Positions 1 to 7,026 of a stretch of DNA of 30,826 bases are shown piece after piece. The notes under the pieces were generated by a model, which was given only the letters and a program-made list of their open reading frames with translations, was not told where the DNA came from and did not search any database. The stretch covers positions 1-30,826 of the forward strand of contig JBCDBY010000009.1 in NCBI GenBank assembly GCA_039182715.1. The letters run 5' to 3'. The position numbers and the translations under genes were made by a program. Positions within the stretch are counted from its first letter, which is position 1. Every line of letters begins with the position of its first letter. This DNA comes from JBCDBY01 sp039182715 (GTDB lineage Bacteria > Planctomycetota > PLA2).

Positions 1-138
1 CGCGCCGACGGCCACGGCCGCGAGAATCGCCGCATCGCTCTTGGGCCAGTACCCCAACCGATGCGCGAGCGTGAACGCGGCCGCCGTCGCCAGCAAGGCG
101 GCGTTCACGACGATGACGTATTTCCAGCGAAGAGACAC
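1..138 (-). CDS. N-terminus of a membrane protein, cut by the window edge
   Basis: Forty-six codons are readable on the minus strand from a GTG at 138 to the window edge without a stop. The peptide begins with a basic stretch (SLRWKY) followed by a hydrophobic segment (VIVVNAALLATAAAF) and then a polar turn, as in the first membrane helix of sensor kinases or other inner-membrane proteins. This is only a resemblance; no domain is visible. The start is chosen because a terminator hairpin lies immediately upstream and would be inside any longer frame. There is no clear Shine-Dalgarno site. Function unknown. Confidence 0.4.
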   Translation of the reverse strand, partial: MSLRWKYVIVVNAALLATAAAFTLAHRLGYWPKSDAAILAAVAVGA

Positions 139-139
139 G

Positions 140-181
140 AAAAGGGCCCTGCTACCAGCGTTCTCGTCGGTAACAGGGCCC
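140..181 (-). terminator. Intrinsic terminator downstream of the PDZ hydrolase-like gene
   Basis: On the minus strand a 13-bp stem (GGGCCCTGTTACC pairing with GGTAGCAGGGCCC, one G-T wobble, 12-nt loop) is followed directly by TTTT. It starts 17 nt after the stop codon at 199-201, which is the classic position for Rho-independent termination. The run of T is short. Confidence 0.75.
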
Positions 182-198
182 CTGAACTTGAGGTGAAG

Positions 199-2583
199 CT
201 ACTGGCTCTTGGCTTTGAACTCGTCGTACGAGCCCTTGAGCTTCGTGCCGCGCTTGCGCTGGGGCTGGCCGCCCCGCTTGCGGGACGACTCGAAACCCGC
301 CTTCATCTGCGAGAAGTCGAGCTCCAGCTTGGCGCCCATGATGAGGCTGCGATCGCGCAGGGCGAGCGCGTCCTCGATCGCCACCTTGGGATCGAACTTC
401 CAGCCTTCCATCTTGGCGCGGGCGCGCTGCATCTTGCGCAGCCGCTCGCGGGCGCCGGGCCCGGCGCCGCGGCCCAGACGCGGATAATCGGGGCGGCCGT
501 CGGGCTGCGCCAGGTCCATGTAGGGCACGTTGTTGATGTAGAGGTAGTACTCCTTGCCGGGCTCGATGAGCTCGTCGGTGAAGTAGATGGTCGCCTTGCT
601 TCCGTGGCGCACCCAGACGTCGAGGCGGACGTCACGCTTGTTCCACTTCGCGTCGACGCGATACGGCTTGGGCGGATCCCAGCTGACCGACACGCTCTCC
701 TCGATCCAGCGGCGATCGGAGGTCTGGCGCTTGATGTCGAAACTGACCGAGCGCTGGCCCTCCGGCTCCTTCTCGAACTTCCAGTCCGCGAACGCCTCGC
801 GCAGATCGGCCATCTTCTTGACCTGCTTGCCGAGCACCTGCTCGATGACGTCGCCCGCCTTCAGGCCGCTCCGCTCGGCAAGGCTGCCCTTGACGACGCG
901 GCCGACGCGCACGCCCAGCGGCATGCCGGCGCGCGGCTCGTAGTTGCGATCCCACGATGCGCCGAAGTCCTGGCGGATCAGCACGCCCTCGGGGCGCACG
1001 AGGCGCACCCAGCGGCGGAAGACGAACCAGCTCGTCTCCTTGCGCTTGCCCGCCTTCGGCTCGTCCTCTTTCTCGTCGTCATCGCCATCGCCGAAGTCGA
1101 TCGTGGACTCCTCGTCGTCGTCCTCCTCCTCGGCCGCCTCCTCCTCGTCGACGACGAGGTCCTCGAGCGGCGGAACCGGCTTGCCCTCGGCCCGCAGCTT
1201 CGCGGCGGCGGCGCGCGCCTGCATGTACTCGCGCTGGCGCTTCTCCGCCTTGGGCAACTCGTCGGCGGTCACTTCGCGGGCGAGCACCAGCTCGGCCTCG
1301 TCGCCCCAGTTCTTCGCCTGCAGGATCTTCGCGATGTCGGTCTTCTTGTCGACCGGCGTGCCTTCGACCTCGAGCAGCACGTCGCCGCCGAGGATCCACG
1401 CCGCCTGCGCGCCGAGGTTCGCCCGGGTGATGACGCGGCCGATCGGCCACTCGCGGTTCTCCAGGTTCACGCCGAGGCGCTTGGGCGGCTCCGCCTGCTT
1501 CTTCGGCGGCGTCCAGACGAGGCGCGTCGACGGGAAGCGCGGCGGCGGCTTGATGTCGCCGTCGTGGCCCTGCGCGCGCAGCCAGAGCGATCGCAGACCC
1601 GCTTCGGCGTCCGACTCGATGTCGACCTCCAGCGCGAGCGGCTTGCGCTTGCGCTCGTCGTCCGTGATGAACGACATGATCTGGTTACGCATCTTGTCGA
1701 TGTAGAAGGCGTCCGAACGGGACGTCGGATGCACGGCGAGCGTCAGGCGCATCGTCTTGTCGAAGTGCGCCTTGAGCCCGTCGAGGAAGCTGTTGACGTT
1801 ACGGTCGCCGAGGCTGGTGCGCAGCTGGCCGGGCACGCCCATGAGGACGTCCATGCGATCGAGCGTGCCGAGGTAGATCGGCTGGATGATCGCGGTCACC
1901 TCGTAGGGGTCGCCCGAGAGCGGCACGAGCACGTTCCAGACGCCGGGCCGGTTCTGCGCGACGTACCAGATGGCATCCGCGGCATCGAGCGTGCCGACGA
2001 GGCCGATCTTGTCCTCGTCGAGGTTGTAGCGCTCCTTGACCTTGCGCAGCGTCCAGTCGATCAGGTCGAGCCCGCCTTCGCTCCACCACGGCGCACCCTC
2101 GCCCGTGTAGGGCGCGACGAAGAGCACGTTGTGGTCCTCGCACGCCTTCCGGAACTTGCGGATGGCGATGTCCGCCTTGCCCGCGCCCGCGTTGATCGAG
2201 TTCGTCGGGTTGTGGTGCAGGTAGAAGAGCACCGGGATGCGCGTCTTCGCGTCGTAGCCCTTCGGCACGTAGACGCTGAAGCCGCGCATCTTTCCGTCCT
2301 TGCCCCGGAAGCGCATGCCCATGTTCTTGCCCGAGTGGCGGATGCCGTACTCGGTGACCATCGGCTTCTGGTGATACGGCCCGGCCATCAGGCCTTCCTT
2401 GACCGAGGTCCAGTCGAGGTCGGTGCGGGCGAGCAGCTTCTCCTTGAGCTCGTCGCGCTCCTTGGTCTTCTTGGCGCTCATCAGGGCGCGCACCGCCTTG
2501 ACGACCTCCTCGTTGGCGGCGTCCTGCGCGCGCACCTCGGGAAGAAGAAAACTGACCAGTGTGAGTACAAGAATCGTGCGCAT
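199..2583 (-). CDS. Secreted alpha/beta-hydrolase-fold protein with two PDZ domains, nucleophile Ser replaced
   Basis: The protein has 794 aa. The ATG at 2583 is preceded by a good Shine-Dalgarno site (GAGGAG on the minus strand, 4 nt away) and gives a signal peptide ending near Ala19-Gln20, so it is probably exported. Residues about 95-330 resemble the esterase/PHB-depolymerase branch of alpha/beta hydrolases (VYVPKGYD, VLFYLHHN, VLVPLSGD). At the nucleophile elbow, where the family has GxSxG, this protein reads G197-T-L-D-A201, so the Ser is missing and hydrolysis is doubtful. PDZ-like domains lie at about 368-440 and 554-625, separated by a very acidic linker near 480-520. The C-terminus is basic. 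The gene stands alone and ends in a strong terminator. A scaffold or substrate-binding role is inference. Confidence 0.82.
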   Translation of the reverse strand: MRTILVLTLVSFLLPEVRAQDAANEEVVKAVRALMSAKKTKERDELKEKLLARTDLDWTSVKEGLMAGPYHQKPMVTEYGIRHSGKNMGMRFRGKDGKMRGFSVYVPKGYDAKTRIPVLFYLHHNPTNSINAGAGKADIAIRKFRKACEDHNVLFVAPYTGEGAPWWSEGGLDLIDWTLRKVKERYNLDEDKIGLVGTLDAADAIWYVAQNRPGVWNVLVPLSGDPYEVTAIIQPIYLGTLDRMDVLMGVPGQLRTSLGDRNVNSFLDGLKAHFDKTMRLTLAVHPTSRSDAFYIDKMRNQIMSFITDDERKRKPLALEVDIESDAEAGLRSLWLRAQGHDGDIKPPPRFPSTRLVWTPPKKQAEPPKRLGVNLENREWPIGRVITRANLGAQAAWILGGDVLLEVEGTPVDKKTDIAKILQAKNWGDEAELVLAREVTADELPKAEKRQREYMQARAAAAKLRAEGKPVPPLEDLVVDEEEAAEEEDDDEESTIDFGDGDDDEKEDEPKAGKRKETSWFVFRRWVRLVRPEGVLIRQDFGASWDRNYEPRAGMPLGVRVGRVVKGSLAERSGLKAGDVIEQVLGKQVKKMADLREAFADWKFEKEPEGQRSVSFDIKRQTSDRRWIEESVSVSWDPPKPYRVDAKWNKRDVRLDVWVRHGSKATIYFTDELIEPGKEYYLYINNVPYMDLAQPDGRPDYPRLGRGAGPGARERLRKMQRARAKMEGWKFDPKVAIEDALALRDRSLIMGAKLELDFSQMKAGFESSRKRGGQPQRKRGTKLKGSYDEFKAKSQ

Positions 2584-2608
2584 GGATCTCCTCGAAGCGA
2601 AGGGAAAG

Positions 2609-2614
2609 ATTGTA
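2609..2614 (-). promoter_or_regulatory. Possible -10 box for the PDZ hydrolase-like gene
   Basis: TACAAT on the minus strand lies 25 nt upstream of the ATG at 2583, leaving room for the visible Shine-Dalgarno site at 2588-2593. No convincing -35 box is seen. Confidence 0.3.
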
Positions 2615-2661
2615 CGGGCGCGGGCAGGATTCGACGGTCCGCGCGGCTTCCCGGTTCCCGG

Positions 2662-2667
2662 TATATT
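2662..2667 (+). promoter_or_regulatory. -10-like TATATT just upstream of the ABC operon
   Basis: TATATT ends 6 nt before the ATG at 2674 in an otherwise GC-rich stretch. If it is a -10 box, transcription would begin at or next to the start codon, giving a leaderless mRNA. That fits the absence of a Shine-Dalgarno site. No clear -35 box is seen. Confidence 0.4.
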
Positions 2668-2673
2668 CCCGGG

Positions 2674-3537
2674 ATGTCGATCGTCGAGGCGCACGCGCTC
2701 CGCCGCGAATTCCGGGGCCCCGTCCGGTCCGGTCCGGTCATCGCGGTGCAGTCGCTGGACCTCGGAATCGAGCCGGGACGCGTGTTCGGCCTGCTCGGCC
2801 CGAACGGCTCGGGCAAGACCACGACGATCCTGATGCTGCTCGGCCTGCTCCCGCCCACCTCGGGCGACGCGCGCGTTCTCGGCCACCCGGCCGGTGCGCG
2901 CGAGGCGCGGCAGCGGACCGGTTTCCTCCCCGAGGAGACGCGGCTCTACGAGTTCCTCACCGGCGCCGAGACGCTCGACTTCGTCGGCCGCCTCTTCGGT
3001 ATTCCGCGGGCCGAGCGGCGCCGGCGCGCCGACATGCTGCTCGAGAAGACGCGCATGAGCGAGGCGCGCGACCGCAAGCTGGCCACCTACTCGAAGGGCA
3101 TGGCGCGGCGCATCGGGCTCGCGCAGGCGCTCATGAGCGAGCCCGATCTCCTCGTGCTCGACGAGCCGACCAGTGGCCTCGATCCGGTCGGCAACCGCGG
3201 CGTGAAGGATCTCCTCGACGAGCTGTCGTGCAAGGGCACGACCATCCTCACCACGTCGCACATTCTCGGTGACGTCGCCGATGTCTGCGACGACATCCTC
3301 ATCCTGCACCGCGGGCGCGCGATCCTGCGCGGCGAGGTGAAGAGCCTGCTGGCCGACGCCGAGCGCCTCAGCTGGGAAACCGACACGGTCGACGATGCGC
3401 AGCGCACACGCATCGAGGAAGCGCTGCGCGTCGCCGGCGTGGCGCTGCACGAGGTCAAGCCGCCCAGCACGACGTTGGAACGTCTCTTCCTCGACGTGCT
3501 CGCGAAGGAGCTCGATGAGAGCGGCGCTGCAACTTAG
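2674..3537 (+). CDS. ABC transporter ATP-binding protein
   Basis: This 287-aa nucleotide-binding subunit powers a membrane export or membrane-remodelling ABC system of the ABC-2 type. The Walker A motif GPNGSGKT starts at residue 42. The signature is a degenerate YSKGM at about 139, Walker B is LLVLDEP with D163 and catalytic E164, and an H-loop TSH follows. The frame is open far upstream, but homology begins at the ATG at 2674 (MSIVEAHALRREF), so the shorter start is used. The end overlaps the next gene by 23 nt, implying translational coupling to the permease. The C-terminal ~70 residues after the ATPase core resemble the regulatory tail seen in gliding- or NosF-like ATPases. The substrate is unknown. 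Confidence 0.93.
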   Translation: MSIVEAHALRREFRGPVRSGPVIAVQSLDLGIEPGRVFGLLGPNGSGKTTTILMLLGLLPPTSGDARVLGHPAGAREARQRTGFLPEETRLYEFLTGAETLDFVGRLFGIPRAERRRRADMLLEKTRMSEARDRKLATYSKGMARRIGLAQALMSEPDLLVLDEPTSGLDPVGNRGVKDLLDELSCKGTTILTTSHILGDVADVCDDILILHRGRAILRGEVKSLLADAERLSWETDTVDDAQRTRIEEALRVAGVALHEVKPPSTTLERLFLDVLAKELDESGAAT

Positions 3538-4642
3538 GTTGCTCGAGGCGCGGCGGCGCGGCGCGGGCTGGCTGCTGCTCGGCGGCTTCCTGCTGATTCT
3601 CGCGACCGCTCTGTTCGGCGGCGGCACCGTCGACGGGCGCTACGGCCTCGCGACCGACCTCGCGGCGACGCTTGCCTACGCCGCCGCGATTGGCATCGGC
3701 GCCTTCCCGCTCGCCATCGATCGCGAGCGACGCCGCTCCTATCTGCCGAGCGCGTCGCCGGTGACGCCGTGGGGCTGGGCCTTGGGCAACGCGGCGGCGG
3801 CGGCCATCGTCGTCTTCTGCTTCGCGGTCACGCTGTTCGCCGCGGCCGGCCTGGGCACGGCGATGCGCGGCGGCATCGAAACCGCCCGGGTGAAGAGCCT
3901 CGGCGTCGAAGGCGGCCGGATGCTCGGTGCGCAGCCGCTGGCCATCGGCGTGCCCGAGGGCACGACGCACCTGCGTCTGATGGCGCGCACCTATCTGGTC
4001 GCGGAGCAGAAGGAGGGAACGGAGGAGGCGGCGCGCATCGACATCGACGGAGCCGCGTTCCCGATCTATCACGAGAGGCCGGTCGTGCTGCCGGTGCAGG
4101 GCAACCCGGTGCGCCTGCGCAACCGGACCGAGTCGTACGCCGTCGTGCTCGATCTCGGCTCGGTCCGCGCGCTCTACGAGGACAAGCCGTTCGTACCGAA
4201 CGCGCTCCTGGCCGGCATCCCCCCCGCGTTGGCGGCGGCGGCGCTCGCCGCGATCGGCGTCGCGGCCGGCGCGCATCTGGCGGCGCCGGTGGCGGCGCTG
4301 GCACTCGCCGCCCTGCTGCTGCTCGCGTCGATGCGCGGTTTCCTGCTGGAGATGATCGAGTTCGAAGGCTCGCTCCAGCGATCGCAGACCACGTCGCAGG
4401 CGGGCGCCCCCCCGGATCGGGGCACGACCGACGGCCCCGCGCGCGCCTTCGCGAAGAGCGCGATCGTCGGGTTGCTGCACGTGACGCCGGCGATCGGTCC
4501 GCTCGACCGGTCCGGGGAGGTTTCGACGGGCTACTGGGTCGGCACCGCGCGCATTCCCAGGGCGCTGCTGCTGCTCGCCGGTGCACTCGCGCTCGCGACG
4601 CTGACCGGCGGCGTCGGGGTCGCGCTGCGGAGGACACCGTGA
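3515..4642 (+). CDS. ABC-2-type permease-like membrane protein
   Basis: The protein has 375 aa. Hydrophobic segments occur near residues 18-35, 45-65 and 88-110, then again near 235-290 and at the C-terminus (about 350-370). A soluble, probably extracytoplasmic region of roughly 120 residues separates them (ARVKSLGVEG to VRALYED). This topology fits the membrane partner of the ATPase encoded immediately upstream. The ATG at 3515 lies inside the ATPase gene, and the last codons overlap the next gene by 4 nt (GTGA). No family-specific motif is recognised, so the permease call rests on topology and operon position. Confidence 0.75.
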   Translation: MRAALQLRLLEARRRGAGWLLLGGFLLILATALFGGGTVDGRYGLATDLAATLAYAAAIGIGAFPLAIDRERRRSYLPSASPVTPWGWALGNAAAAAIVVFCFAVTLFAAAGLGTAMRGGIETARVKSLGVEGGRMLGAQPLAIGVPEGTTHLRLMARTYLVAEQKEGTEEAARIDIDGAAFPIYHERPVVLPVQGNPVRLRNRTESYAVVLDLGSVRALYEDKPFVPNALLAGIPPALAAAALAAIGVAAGAHLAAPVAALALAALLLLASMRGFLLEMIEFEGSLQRSQTTSQAGAPPDRGTTDGPARAFAKSAIVGLLHVTPAIGPLDRSGEVSTGYWVGTARIPRALLLLAGALALATLTGGVGVALRRTP

Positions 4643-5637
4643 GACGCGCGGTCGTCCTGCTCGTCGCGCTGTTGATCGCGTCGGTCTTCCTCGGCCGCGC
4701 GCTGCGCGCCGAGCGTCCGCCGACCGCCGACGTCACGCGCATCGGCGTCGGTCCGCTGCTCGGCAGCGTGCTGACCGGCGCGTTTCGTCCGCTGCTCATG
4801 AACTACCTGTTCATTCGAGCCGACGTGCTCGCCGGCCAGGGCCGGTTCGACGAGCAGGTCACACTCTTCCGCACGATGGTGCAGCTCTACCCGAACAACG
4901 AGGCGGCCCGCGGATTCCTCGGCTGGCATCTCGCGTTCAACGCGAAGCAGGAGGCGCCGGACGCCGCGTTGGCGTGGCGATGGGCGCGCGAAGGGCTCGA
5001 CATTCTCGTCGACATCGAGTCGGAGCGGCGCACGGTCGCGTACTGGTTCGCGGGCCAGTGCGGGCAGAACCGCTTCGAGATGTTCCGCTACGCGGGTCGC
5101 GCGTGGGAAGCGGAGCGCGCCATGCGAAAGCGGGCTCTCGACTGGGCGGAGAGGACCTGGGGCCGGCCGATCGCGCGCTTCGAGGCGGCGCTGATCCCGC
5201 TCGAGGGGCTCGACGAGCTACCGGACCGCGCGTTGCGCATGCGCATGCATCAGGCGGCGCTCTTCGACGACTGGATGCGCACCGGCGAGAGCACGCACCT
5301 GGCGCCGACCATCGAGGGGCTGGAGTGGCTCGCGGACGTGTTCGAGGGGTTGCCGGAGGAACGCGATATCGCCCTGAAACGGGCTGCGATGCTGAAGGCC
5401 ATCGAAGCGGGCACGTTCGTCGATTCGCCGGCCGCGGAGGAAGACGAGGCGAACGCGCTGTGGGCGCTCGGCATGCACCGGCGCGACGTGCGCATGCTGA
5501 AGACGGCGTTCGTGATCTTCGACCGACTGGAGTTTGCGCCGTTCATGGAGGAACTGGATCTGATCAATCGTTGGATCCAATGGATCGAGGGCGGCGAGCT
5601 CGGCGTCCCGCCGCCGATGCCCTTCGATTCGCCATAG
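4639..5637 (+). CDS. Membrane-anchored TPR-like protein of the ABC operon, function unknown
   Basis: The protein has 332 aa and starts at a GTG overlapping the permease stop (GTGA). A single N-terminal hydrophobic segment (residues about 4-20) looks like a signal anchor. The rest is helical, with TPR-like signatures such as 'YLFIRADVLAGQGRFDEQ' followed by 'LYPNNEAARGFLGWHL', so it is probably an extracytoplasmic helical-repeat protein. Its tight coupling to the ABC genes suggests an accessory or substrate-handling subunit. The TAG stop is the first bases of an inverted-repeat element that follows, so an insertion may have set the present C-terminus. Confidence 0.75.
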   Translation: MRRAVVLLVALLIASVFLGRALRAERPPTADVTRIGVGPLLGSVLTGAFRPLLMNYLFIRADVLAGQGRFDEQVTLFRTMVQLYPNNEAARGFLGWHLAFNAKQEAPDAALAWRWAREGLDILVDIESERRTVAYWFAGQCGQNRFEMFRYAGRAWEAERAMRKRALDWAERTWGRPIARFEAALIPLEGLDELPDRALRMRMHQAALFDDWMRTGESTHLAPTIEGLEWLADVFEGLPEERDIALKRAAMLKAIEAGTFVDSPAAEEDEANALWALGMHRRDVRMLKTAFVIFDRLEFAPFMEELDLINRWIQWIEGGELGVPPPMPFDSP

Positions 5638-5797
5638 GGTCTGACTGAGAGAAGACCTGGCTTCGACGGGCTGCGGCTGCACCCAGCTACGTCGCGGCTC
5701 CTCGCAGGATCTGATGAACACAGGGTCGTCGCCGCGACTTCACGGGGCTTGTCCTCGCACCGTCTCGGGCCGACGGTCTACTCTCGGTCAGACCCTA
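5635..5797. repeat. Inverted-repeat element, 163 bp (TAGGGTCTGAC...GTCAGACCCTA)
   Basis: The two ends are 17-bp inverted repeats with a single mismatch: TAGGGTCTGACTGAGAG at 5635-5651 against CTCTCGGTCAGACCCTA at 5781-5797. A second, nested pair (GTCGCGGC and GCCGCGAC) lies inside, so the whole unit could fold as one long hairpin. There is no room for a transposase. Ends reading GGGTCTGAC/GTCAGACCC are, as I recall, typical of small elements moved by IS200-like (RAYT) transposases; that link is inference. The left end supplies the stop codon of the upstream gene. Apart from this element the 183 bp to the next gene hold nothing I can identify. Confidence 0.6.
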
Positions 5798-5820
5798 GTG
5801 CCGCGTGATACCTTCCGCGC

Positions 5821-6057
5821 ATGAAGATCCGCATCGAATACTGCTCGGCCTGAAACTACGAACCCGCTGCCATCGGTCTGATGGACGCACTCGCCAAGGC
5901 CCTCAAGCAGAAGGTCTCCGAATACTCGCTCGCGCCCTACGCGGACGGTCGCTTCGAGGTCTACGTCGACGAAGAGCTGATGTACTCCAAGCTCGAGACG
6001 AGCGACTTCCCCGACGACCCCACGCTCGTCGCGCAGATCCAGAAGAAGATCGGTTAG
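5821..6057 (+). CDS. selW: SelW/Rdx-family selenoprotein (CxxU) with in-frame TGA
   Basis: The open frame runs from ATG 5821 to TAG 6055-6057, interrupted only by TGA at codon 11 (5851-5853). Read with selenocysteine it gives 78 aa beginning MKIRIEYCSAU, followed by NYEPAA. This is the CxxU/CxxC motif at the N-terminus of the SelW/Rdx thioredoxin-like family, and the length and the C-terminal region (GRFEVYVDEELMYSKLETSDFPD) fit the family. The usual role is a small redox protein of unsettled substrate. A hairpin with a GGUCU loop follows the TGA. The gene ends by overlapping the convergent ChaN-like gene by 4 nt. There is no obvious Shine-Dalgarno site. A standard gene caller would start at a later ATG or miss the gene. 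Confidence 0.9.
5851..5884 (+). promoter_or_regulatory. UGA codon plus putative bacterial SECIS hairpin in selW
   Basis: After the TGA (5851-5853) a 5-bp stem CCATC/GATGG (5870-5874 and 5880-5884) encloses the loop GGTCT, whose first base is the 22nd after the TGA. Bacterial SECIS elements lie just downstream of UGA within the coding region and need G residues in the apical loop. A GGUCU loop is also what I recall for E. coli fdhF. The stem is short, so folding needs computation. Confidence 0.55.
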
Positions 6058-7001
6058 GACCCCTTCTTCGTCTCTTCCGGAGCCGGCGTAACCCAGACGA
6101 AGTCCGCGTAGTCGCGGGAGAGGTTCGCCGGCTTCACCATGCCTTCGGTGGTCATGACCACCGTCGCATGTTGGCCGCCCTGCCGCTTCTTCGCGCGGGC
6201 GGGCACGCCCCAACCGTCGCTCACGTGGCCGCCACCGATGATGACGGCCATCTGTGCGCCCTTGGGAGCGCTGCGCATCCACTGCACGACGCTGTCCGCC
6301 ATGACGTCGTCCCACAGCGTTTGCACGCGCTCGAAGCGCGCGAGCATCTCGGGGTCGGGATCCTGGTCGCGCTGCTCGGCCGGCATGTGCGCCTTGATCA
6401 CGTCGATCAGTCGATCGCGATAGCCCGGGAAGCTCGTGTCGGGCGCCGGCAGGCGGGCACGCTGCTCGTCGGTCAGCCCGTCGTAGCCGTCCTTGCTGAT
6501 CACGCTTCGCAGCTCGGTCGAGACATTGAGCGCGACGATCGGAATGCGGTGCTCGTGCGCAAAGTCGAGGATCGGCTTGTAGAGGCTGAAGTCGTAGCCC
6601 CAGCGCTTGGACCACTCGGTGCGCTCGAGCATGGTCGCCTCGTCGATGCGGTGCGCGATGAAGTCGTCGAGCACCGGCTGGAACGGGCGCTGGAACATCT
6701 CCATGCCGATCGCCTCGAGGCGGCCGCGGGCGTGGAGCTGGCGAATGATCTCGTACTGGATGCGATGGTGGTCGGCGTTGGTGTGGAACTCGCCGAGGTA
6801 AACGACGTCCGCCCGGGCCAGCTCCTCGATGGCCGACTCGGCGTCGGCGCCCCGCGAGGTCCGGTGCAGCTCGCCGGCCGGCAGGTCGCCGGGCCGCAGG
6901 ATGACCTCGGGCGGCCGGACGCGCTCCTCCTCCGTCGCCGATTCGGTCGAACCACAGGCAGGTACGAAAACGAGCAGGAACAGGACGCGGAGGCGCGACA
7001 T
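6054..7001 (-). CDS. ChaN-family lipoprotein
   Basis: The protein has 315 aa. The N-terminus is a lipoprotein signal with lipobox VPAC (C16), so it is probably anchored to a membrane on the extracytoplasmic side. The body matches the ChaN/Tiki-like family: ADVVYLGEFHTNADHHRIQ near residues 65-83, a GMEMF motif, and IIGGGHVSDGWG near the C-terminus. Characterised ChaN of Campylobacter binds haem; other members of the superfamily are proposed metal-dependent proteases, so the activity here is open. It is divergent from the DUF3179 gene with only 25 bp between the start codons, and convergent with selW with a 4-nt overlap. The compact arrangement suggests co-regulation with the DUF3179 gene. Confidence 0.85.
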   Translation of the reverse strand: MSRLRVLFLLVFVPACGSTESATEEERVRPPEVILRPGDLPAGELHRTSRGADAESAIEELARADVVYLGEFHTNADHHRIQYEIIRQLHARGRLEAIGMEMFQRPFQPVLDDFIAHRIDEATMLERTEWSKRWGYDFSLYKPILDFAHEHRIPIVALNVSTELRSVISKDGYDGLTDEQRARLPAPDTSFPGYRDRLIDVIKAHMPAEQRDQDPDPEMLARFERVQTLWDDVMADSVVQWMRSAPKGAQMAVIIGGGHVSDGWGVPARAKKRQGGQHATVVMTTEGMVKPANLSRDYADFVWVTPAPEETKKGS

Positions 7002-7008
7002 CGCGGCG

Positions 7009-7017
7009 TATTCTAAT
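7009..7017. promoter_or_regulatory. Bidirectional -10 element between ChaN-like and DUF3179 genes
   Basis: The 25-bp gap contains TATTCTAAT, the only AT-rich patch. Read rightward it offers TATTCT (7009-7014), 12 nt before the DUF3179 ATG; read leftward it offers TAGAAT (7010-7015), 8 nt before the ChaN ATG. Both match the TAnnnT rule. Neither gene has a Shine-Dalgarno site, so both mRNAs would be nearly or fully leaderless. This is inferred from sequence only. Confidence 0.5.
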
Positions 7018-7026
7018 CACAGAACG

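Noticed and set aside
61..2673. Very long N-terminal extension of the ABC ATPase frame on the plus strand
   Set aside because: It is antisense to the PDZ gene and Arg/Ala/Leu-rich, as expected from GC-rich shadow frames. ATPase similarity starts at 2674.
2584..3627. Upstream extension of the PDZ hydrolase-like gene on the minus strand
   Set aside because: The signal peptide and Shine-Dalgarno site at 2583 define the start, and the extension lies antisense to the ABC ATPase.
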